This document shows, piece by piece, positions 30,188 to 32,743 of a DNA stretch of 32,743 nt. The stretch lies in assembly GCA_900316265.1 (NCBI GenBank), contig ONCH01000030.1:1-32743 (forward strand), given 5' to 3'. The DNA comes from an uncultured Prevotellaceae bacterium. Lineage in GTDB: Bacteria; Bacteroidota; Bacteroidia; Bacteroidales; Bacteroidaceae. Under the pieces are notes generated by a model, which made no database searches, was not told the DNA's origin, and was given only the letters and a program-made list of their open reading frames with translations. A program made the position numbers and the translations under genes. Each line of letters opens with the position of its first letter. Position 1 is the first letter of the stretch.

Positions 30188-32559
30188 GTTACACCGATCT
30201 TAGTTTCAAAGGTTCTGGCATAGACATTACTATTCTGTCGCAAGACTAATTCTTTGTCATAATAATAATTATAGTGCGTGCGACGCCAATAGTATGCACC
30301 TGAAAGATTGATGGACCACTGCTTGGCAACATGGAACTCAAAAATTGGATTGATAACCAACAGCGCAGCATTGCTGTTGTCGCCCTGCACGTTCAGGTAA
30401 TGCAGATCCTTCTCACCGCTAGCATAAGCGTTCAGGTCTTTGTTCTCATAGCCCTTCCACGTATAGAGGCGGAAGTACTTGGCGTTAAGTATCATGCGTC
30501 CAAAACGTCCAAAGTCCAGCTGTGTCTTTGACTTGATGCTGAATCCACTACCCATATTGTAGTCGCGCTCGATGACGTTGAAATAGTCACTCTTCGTACC
30601 ACCGAGCAGGATGCCGCTCACGAAGATACGCTGCTCCATCTTGGAGAGAGCACCAGTCTGGGGCATTGACAGGATAAAGCCAGGACCGAAACCAGCGGCC
30701 TCGCTGATACGGTAGGGAATCAGTTCAGAACCATCCTCGATGGGATTAGAATCGTAGTAGTTAAAGTGCTGGTAGATACCAAACTCAGCAACCATGCCCT
30801 GTCCATCCTTGGTCTTGGCGGGTATTTCGACGATGGGCGTACTCCAAAGTCGTCCGACAATACTGATGTTGTTAACCATTTTCTGTCCACCACCAATGCT
30901 AAAGGTTGCGTCAAGGTCGAAGAAATCGTAGGGTTTGGTATGACGCTCGCCATCAACAGACGTACCATAGAGCAGATAGAAATTCAAGTAGGGCGCGTGG
31001 ACACCACGGAACAAAGCTCCGTCGTCGGCTAGATAGCGCCATCCCAATGTGAACGACACATCGACAGGTATCTCGTGGAAGTTATGATAACGGTAATTTC
31101 TGTTTTTCACACGCCAAGCATCACCACTAATGATTCGGTGAATACCCTGCATAGGGTTGATGATGGCAGCAGCGGCCTCACGCCAGAAGCGGCTCCAACC
31201 CATGTCACGATCATCAAGGATAGTACGGCTCAGTCGGTGTGTCATTTCACCGAGCGCCATACCGCCACATGTCGTGGCGATAATGTCGTTGATAGCCGGC
31301 GGTTCTGTCTCACCCAGAAACTCCCACATGGCCGAACCCAATAGCGAATATGGTGCTGACTCCCAGAACGTCAGGCCATTCGTACGAGCGGCATTGAAAT
31401 ACAGATTGCCGTGATACGGATGGGCAAACATATTCGTCACAAAGAAGTCATTGTCCCACACCATGCCGTCGGTGAAGTTATGCTTGAGTGAATTCAACGT
31501 GGTCTGTGCGAAATCTGAGTTCAGCGCCCAGCGATCGAACAGCTGTACACCGACGTTGATAGCTGTCACCTCGGCGGCAGCCTGCCAGTAGCGTTTCTTC
31601 ACGGGCAGTGCCATCGTAGAGTCACCGTATTCTATCTTTTTCCGTTTCTCCTCCCATGCTCGCATCCACGAATCGTGCTGGTTGCGCGACTGACGATAGG
31701 TCAGACCCAGTTCGAACAATGGGCGGTTGCGATAGGTCTCGTTGCGGTCGTAGTAACGTGTCAGTCCCCAGCCTACCGTAGCAAAGGCTCCGAACTTCTT
31801 ACTGAACTGATAATCGGCATTGATACGTGCCTGCAACGAATAGAGTCGTTCTGGCTTTTCGTTGTTATTCTTCGAGAACGTCTCTACATGGTAATAACCG
31901 ATATCACCGCTCAGGCTCCATTTGTCTGACAATTGCTTGTACTGTCCCAAGCGGTAGAATATGGCACCCGAGAATTTCGAGTCGAGTCCCATGAAGTGAG
32001 TACCCACACCTATTATATTATACGTACTCTTGTTACGATAGCGAGCAGCGATATTGGTCTTAGTTGAGCTACCGCCATAGAACATATAGTCAACGGTTGT
32101 GGACGGGTTAATGTTCACCAGACCAATCTTATGGCCGATGGAGTCGTAGCTGAGGTTGACGATACCTACCTGCCAGCCTTTGGGACGCTTACGGGCTACG
32201 TTAAACACACCAATCTGTGCACCATTCAACGAGTCGGCATAGTTGATAGCACCCATCTGCCAACCGTTCATCTTACCCGACGACACATTAAGCAGGGGCG
32301 ATAACTGCAAACCCTTATTCATTCCATGGGTGATATTATTGATACCTGACAATTGTAGTCCGCTGAACATGGCGCCAGAGACGTTAGAGAATGTACCGAA
32401 CTGCAGTCCCTTGCCGCCATTGATGGCCACCGACGAGATAACACCAAACTGCACACTCTTCACTGTATCCTGTCCACTAAGGATGCCAACAGGAGAGGTT
32501 TGCGCCTTTACGTTCACGACAGCCAACAATGCAGCTGCAAACAAAAGAAATTTTTTCAT
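30175..32559 (-). CDS. DUF3943 domain outer-membrane-type protein
   Basis: The 794-residue protein has a signal peptide (MKKFLLFAAALLAVVNVKAQ). An N-terminal series of short repeats (~30-150) is of the form G-x-Q-x-[GS]-x-x-N: GLQFGTFSNVSG, GLQLSGINNITHG, GWQMGAINYADS, AQIGVFNVARKR and GWQVGIVNLSYD. A long beta-rich region and the DUF3943 part (about 340-500: WESAPYSLLGSAMWEFLGE, IINPMQGIHRIISGD) follow. The C-terminus (FETKIGVTCRL) looks like a last barrel strand. Role unknown. It starts two bases before the end of the phosphofructokinase gene, so it is in that transcript. Confidence 0.82.
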   Translation of the reverse strand: MKKFLLFAAALLAVVNVKAQTSPVGILSGQDTVKSVQFGVISSVAINGGKGLQFGTFSNVSGAMFSGLQLSGINNITHGMNKGLQLSPLLNVSSGKMNGWQMGAINYADSLNGAQIGVFNVARKRPKGWQVGIVNLSYDSIGHKIGLVNINPSTTVDYMFYGGSSTKTNIAARYRNKSTYNIIGVGTHFMGLDSKFSGAIFYRLGQYKQLSDKWSLSGDIGYYHVETFSKNNNEKPERLYSLQARINADYQFSKKFGAFATVGWGLTRYYDRNETYRNRPLFELGLTYRQSRNQHDSWMRAWEEKRKKIEYGDSTMALPVKKRYWQAAAEVTAINVGVQLFDRWALNSDFAQTTLNSLKHNFTDGMVWDNDFFVTNMFAHPYHGNLYFNAARTNGLTFWESAPYSLLGSAMWEFLGETEPPAINDIIATTCGGMALGEMTHRLSRTILDDRDMGWSRFWREAAAAIINPMQGIHRIISGDAWRVKNRNYRYHNFHEIPVDVSFTLGWRYLADDGALFRGVHAPYLNFYLLYGTSVDGERHTKPYDFFDLDATFSIGGGQKMVNNISIVGRLWSTPIVEIPAKTKDGQGMVAEFGIYQHFNYYDSNPIEDGSELIPYRISEAAGFGPGFILSMPQTGALSKMEQRIFVSGILLGGTKSDYFNVIERDYNMGSGFSIKSKTQLDFGRFGRMILNAKYFRLYTWKGYENKDLNAYASGEKDLHYLNVQGDNSNAALLVINPIFEFHVAKQWSINLSGAYYWRRTHYNYYYDKELVLRQNSNVYARTFETKIGVTCRL

Positions 32560-32560
32560 T

Positions 32561-32743
32561 TTAAATGCTTAGTTCGTTAAGAACGGTAATTAATCGCCTA
32601 TCAAAACGCTTGTCGGTGCGGATGCACTCTGAGAAGGGTACATAGACCACATCGTTGTTCCTGACACCAATCATCACGTTACGCTGACCCTGCATAATAG
32701 CCTGAATAGCACCGACACCTGTAATAGATGCCAGGATGCGGTC
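32561..32743 (-). CDS. pfkA: 6-phosphofructokinase, C-terminal 60 residues (runs off the window)
   Basis: The reading frame is open from the window edge to TAA at 32561. It encodes [20 protein letters not shown], then [20 protein letters not shown] and a short helical tail. This is the usual C-terminus of ATP- or pyrophosphate-dependent phosphofructokinase (glycolysis, fructose 6-phosphate to 1,6-bisphosphate). The active-site region is outside the window, so the phosphate donor cannot be told. It shares the strand with and abuts the DUF3943 gene, with the DUF3943 start two bases past its stop. Confidence 0.8.
   Translation of the reverse strand, partial: DRILASITGVGAIQAIMQGQRNVMIGVRNNDVVYVPFSECIRTDKRFDRRLITVLNELSI

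Noticed and set aside
1-32743. tRNA, rRNA, insertion sequences or prophage
   Set aside because: No cloverleaf, rRNA core sequence, transposase or phage structural gene was recognised by eye; the only recombinase is a housekeeping XerD.

Overview
The window looks like a chromosomal segment of a Bacteroidales bacterium, most likely Prevotella or a close relative. Supporting signs are promoters of the Bacteroidota type (TAnnTTTG at -7 with a TTG/TTTG box about 18-20 bases upstream), few Shine-Dalgarno sequences, Bacteroidota-specific families (DUF4294, DUF4421, DUF3943, DUF3467, MBG-domain surface protein with a short sorting-like C-terminus), and r-protein and EF-G sequences of this group. The genus is inferred from remembered protein style, not from a search.

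Layout. 1-720 is non-coding and repeat-dense: CCC-GTGA-GGG hairpins, pyrimidine-rich tandem repeats, and a cluster of ACTTCCCC/GGGGAAGT words. 723-5001 (minus) holds a GNAT acetyltransferase, a 45-residue small protein and a 1076-residue secreted MBG-repeat protein. The last appears to be transcribed from a promoter about 640 bases upstream, giving a long leader whose 5' end is strongly structured. 5963-7213 (plus) is a stand-alone AAA/DUF4143 ATPase.

7300-14173 (minus) is a tight six-gene operon and the most interesting part of the window. In transcription order it encodes an HD-domain (p)ppGpp-hydrolase-like protein, an NMT1/THI5-like periplasmic binding protein, a Cache-HAMP-SpoIIE phosphatase-HATPase sensor, a STAS antagonist, a RelA/SpoT-type synthetase and an SLC13 transporter. 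Gaps are 16 bases or less and the first two genes share one base. This suggests alarmone turnover tied to a membrane-sensed partner switch.

14326-15999 (plus) encodes a DUF4294 protein and an M28 glutaminyl-cyclase-like lipoprotein. 15996-18216 (minus) encodes an Lrp/AsnC regulator overlapping a fused C26 amidotransferase-M19 dipeptidase. 18344-19380 (minus) is aroQ plus an O-methyltransferase, divergent from xerD (19429-20343, plus). 20347-22343 (minus) pairs a MalY/PatB-type C-S lyase with a DUF3737 protein. 22522-25366 (plus) is a three-gene sugar-oxidation operon (L-galactose-dehydrogenase-like AKR, lactonase-like amidohydrolase, zinc alcohol dehydrogenase), followed by a DUF3467 gene.

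25839-29188 (plus) is the str-type ribosomal operon rpsL-rpsG-fusA-rpsJ. rpsL, rpsG and fusA are damaged by at least four internal deletions while the flanking genes are intact. The simplest reading is an assembly artefact in highly conserved sequence, not biology. 29204-32743 (minus) carries two outer-membrane-type proteins (DUF4421, DUF3943) downstream of the 3' end of a phosphofructokinase gene that runs off the window. No tRNA, rRNA, CRISPR array, transposase or prophage was recognised.
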